Source of the DNA: RUG11237 sp964450185
GTDB lineage: Bacteria > Bacillota > Clostridia > Lachnospirales > Lachnospiraceae
Length of the DNA: 42,110 nt
Direction: 5' to 3'
Assembly (NCBI GenBank): GCA_964450185.1
Contig: CAYVCL010000014.1
Location: 1-42,110 of the forward strand
Part shown: piece by piece, positions 41,404 to 42,110 of the stretch
Numbering within the stretch: the stretch's first letter is position 1
Layout of the letters: each line of letters starts with the position of its first letter
The notes under the pieces: generated by a model
What the model saw: only the letters and a program-made list of their open reading frames with translations
Told to the model about the DNA's origin: nothing
Databases searched by the model: none
Position numbers and translations under genes: made by a program

Positions 41404-42110
41404 ATGGCAAATTTAGATTTAGAGCAATTATACGCATCCATGGGGATTAGCAAAAAAGTATACGATTTCGGAATGGAAATAGAAGCTTCCTTAAAAGAAC
41501 GTTTCGACAAAATCAAAGAAACTACCACCTACAATCAGTTAAAGGTGTTAAAAGCAATGCAGGACAATCAGGTAAGCGAAGCCTGCTTTGCCGCAACCAC
41601 AGGATACGGCTACAACGATTTAGGACGTGATAAGCTGGAAGACGTGTACGCTTCCGTGTTCCATACAGAAGCTGCGTTAGTCAGACCACAAATTACCTGT
41701 GGAACCCATGCATTGGCATTAGCATTAGCAGCCAATACCAGACCGGGAGATGAAATTCTCTCTCCAGTAGGAAAGCCATATGATACTTTAGAAGAAGTTA
41801 TCGGCATTCGTTCTTCCAAGGGTTCTTTAGCAGAATATGGTATCACATATGCACAGGTGGATTTGCTTGAAAACGGTGATTTTGATTATGATGGAATCAA
41901 AGCTGCCATCAATGAATGCACTAAATTAGTAACCATCCAGCGTTCCAAAGGATATCAGACAAGACCAACCCTTTCCGTAGACAGAATCGGCGAACTGATT
42001 TCCTTTATCAAAAACATCAAACCGGACGTAATCTGCATGGTAGATAATTGTTACGGTGAATTCGTGGAAACAAAAGAGCCAAGTGATGTGGGTGCAGATA
42101 TGGTAGTTGG
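41404..42110 (+). CDS. ynbB: Methionine gamma-lyase family protein YnbB (partial, cut by window end)
   Basis: PLP-dependent aminotransferase-fold protein of the methionine gamma-lyase/aluminium resistance family, commonly found next to miaA in Firmicutes. Its reaction is not well defined. The visible 235 residues start MANLDLEQLYASMGI and contain TTGYGYNDLGRDKLE, CGTHALALALAAN (cofactor phosphate region) and ICMVDNCYGEF with the PLP-contacting Asp. The catalytic lysine lies beyond the window. AGAAAGGACACAAC precedes ATG 41404. Likely in the miaA operon. Confidence 0.88.
   Translation, partial: MANLDLEQLYASMGISKKVYDFGMEIEASLKERFDKIKETTTYNQLKVLKAMQDNQVSEACFAATTGYGYNDLGRDKLEDVYASVFHTEAALVRPQITCGTHALALALAANTRPGDEILSPVGKPYDTLEEVIGIRSSKGSLAEYGITYAQVDLLENGDFDYDGIKAAINECTKLVTIQRSKGYQTRPTLSVDRIGELISFIKNIKPDVICMVDNCYGEFVETKEPSDVGADMVV

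Overview
The window reads as a chromosomal segment of a low-GC, endospore-forming Firmicute, most likely a member of the Lachnospiraceae (Clostridia). Support: AT-rich codon use, AGGAGG-type ribosome binding sites, the sporulation genes yqfC and yqfD, a leucine-type T-box leader, and a mutS-mutL ... miaA-ynbB neighbourhood. Genus cannot be told from the sequence alone. No rRNA, tRNA, CRISPR array, transposase or phage structural gene was seen.

Layout. 1-2.2 kb: rlmH (minus strand), then a broken AlbA/Schlafen-type ATPase gene. 2.3-5.4 kb: a zinc-ribbon membrane protein, a small unknown gene with a doubtful start, pyrimidine-nucleoside phosphorylase, and yqfC inverted so that it faces away from yqfD. 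5.4-11.7 kb: a housekeeping/sporulation run yqfD-phoH-(7TM pseudo-HD protein)-ybeY-MOP flippase-BofC-like protein. The 7TM protein sits where pgpH/yqfF is expected but has lost the metal-binding HD residues. 11.8-16.6 kb: glgB, an MscS channel, and an orphan NitT/TauT-type ATPase-permease pair whose ribosome binding site lies inside a terminator hairpin. 16.6-23.8 kb: a HipA-like kinase gene, miaB, a SWIM-SNF2 ATPase, then a second HipA-like locus in which the kinase half precedes the N-terminal half as separate ORFs. 23.8-28.9 kb: a secreted tandem CBM21-like protein (minus strand), mutY, an O-antigen-ligase-like membrane protein and a secreted BIG2-domain protein. 28.9-32.8 kb: T-box-controlled leuA and a SulP anion transporter. 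32.8-42.1 kb: mutS-mutL, a LytTR/DUF3021/ABC-2 cassette bounded by terminators, miaA, and the start of a methionine-gamma-lyase-family gene cut by the window edge.

How it fits together. Most of the window is core metabolism and maintenance: ribosome and tRNA modification (rlmH, ybeY, miaB, miaA), DNA repair (mutS, mutL, mutY), leucine synthesis, glycogen branching and sporulation. The accessory layer is a few inserted or decaying cassettes: the AlbA pseudogene, the HipA-like loci, the orphan ABC pair and the LytTR-ABC module. No clearly new multi-gene system could be established. The most unusual observations are the permuted, split HipA-like locus, the pseudo-enzyme version of PgpH, the symmetric divergent promoter between yqfC and yqfD, and the terminator that contains the next gene's Shine-Dalgarno. 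Three genes appear to carry a one-base break right after their best start codon, which could be real decay or assembly error.
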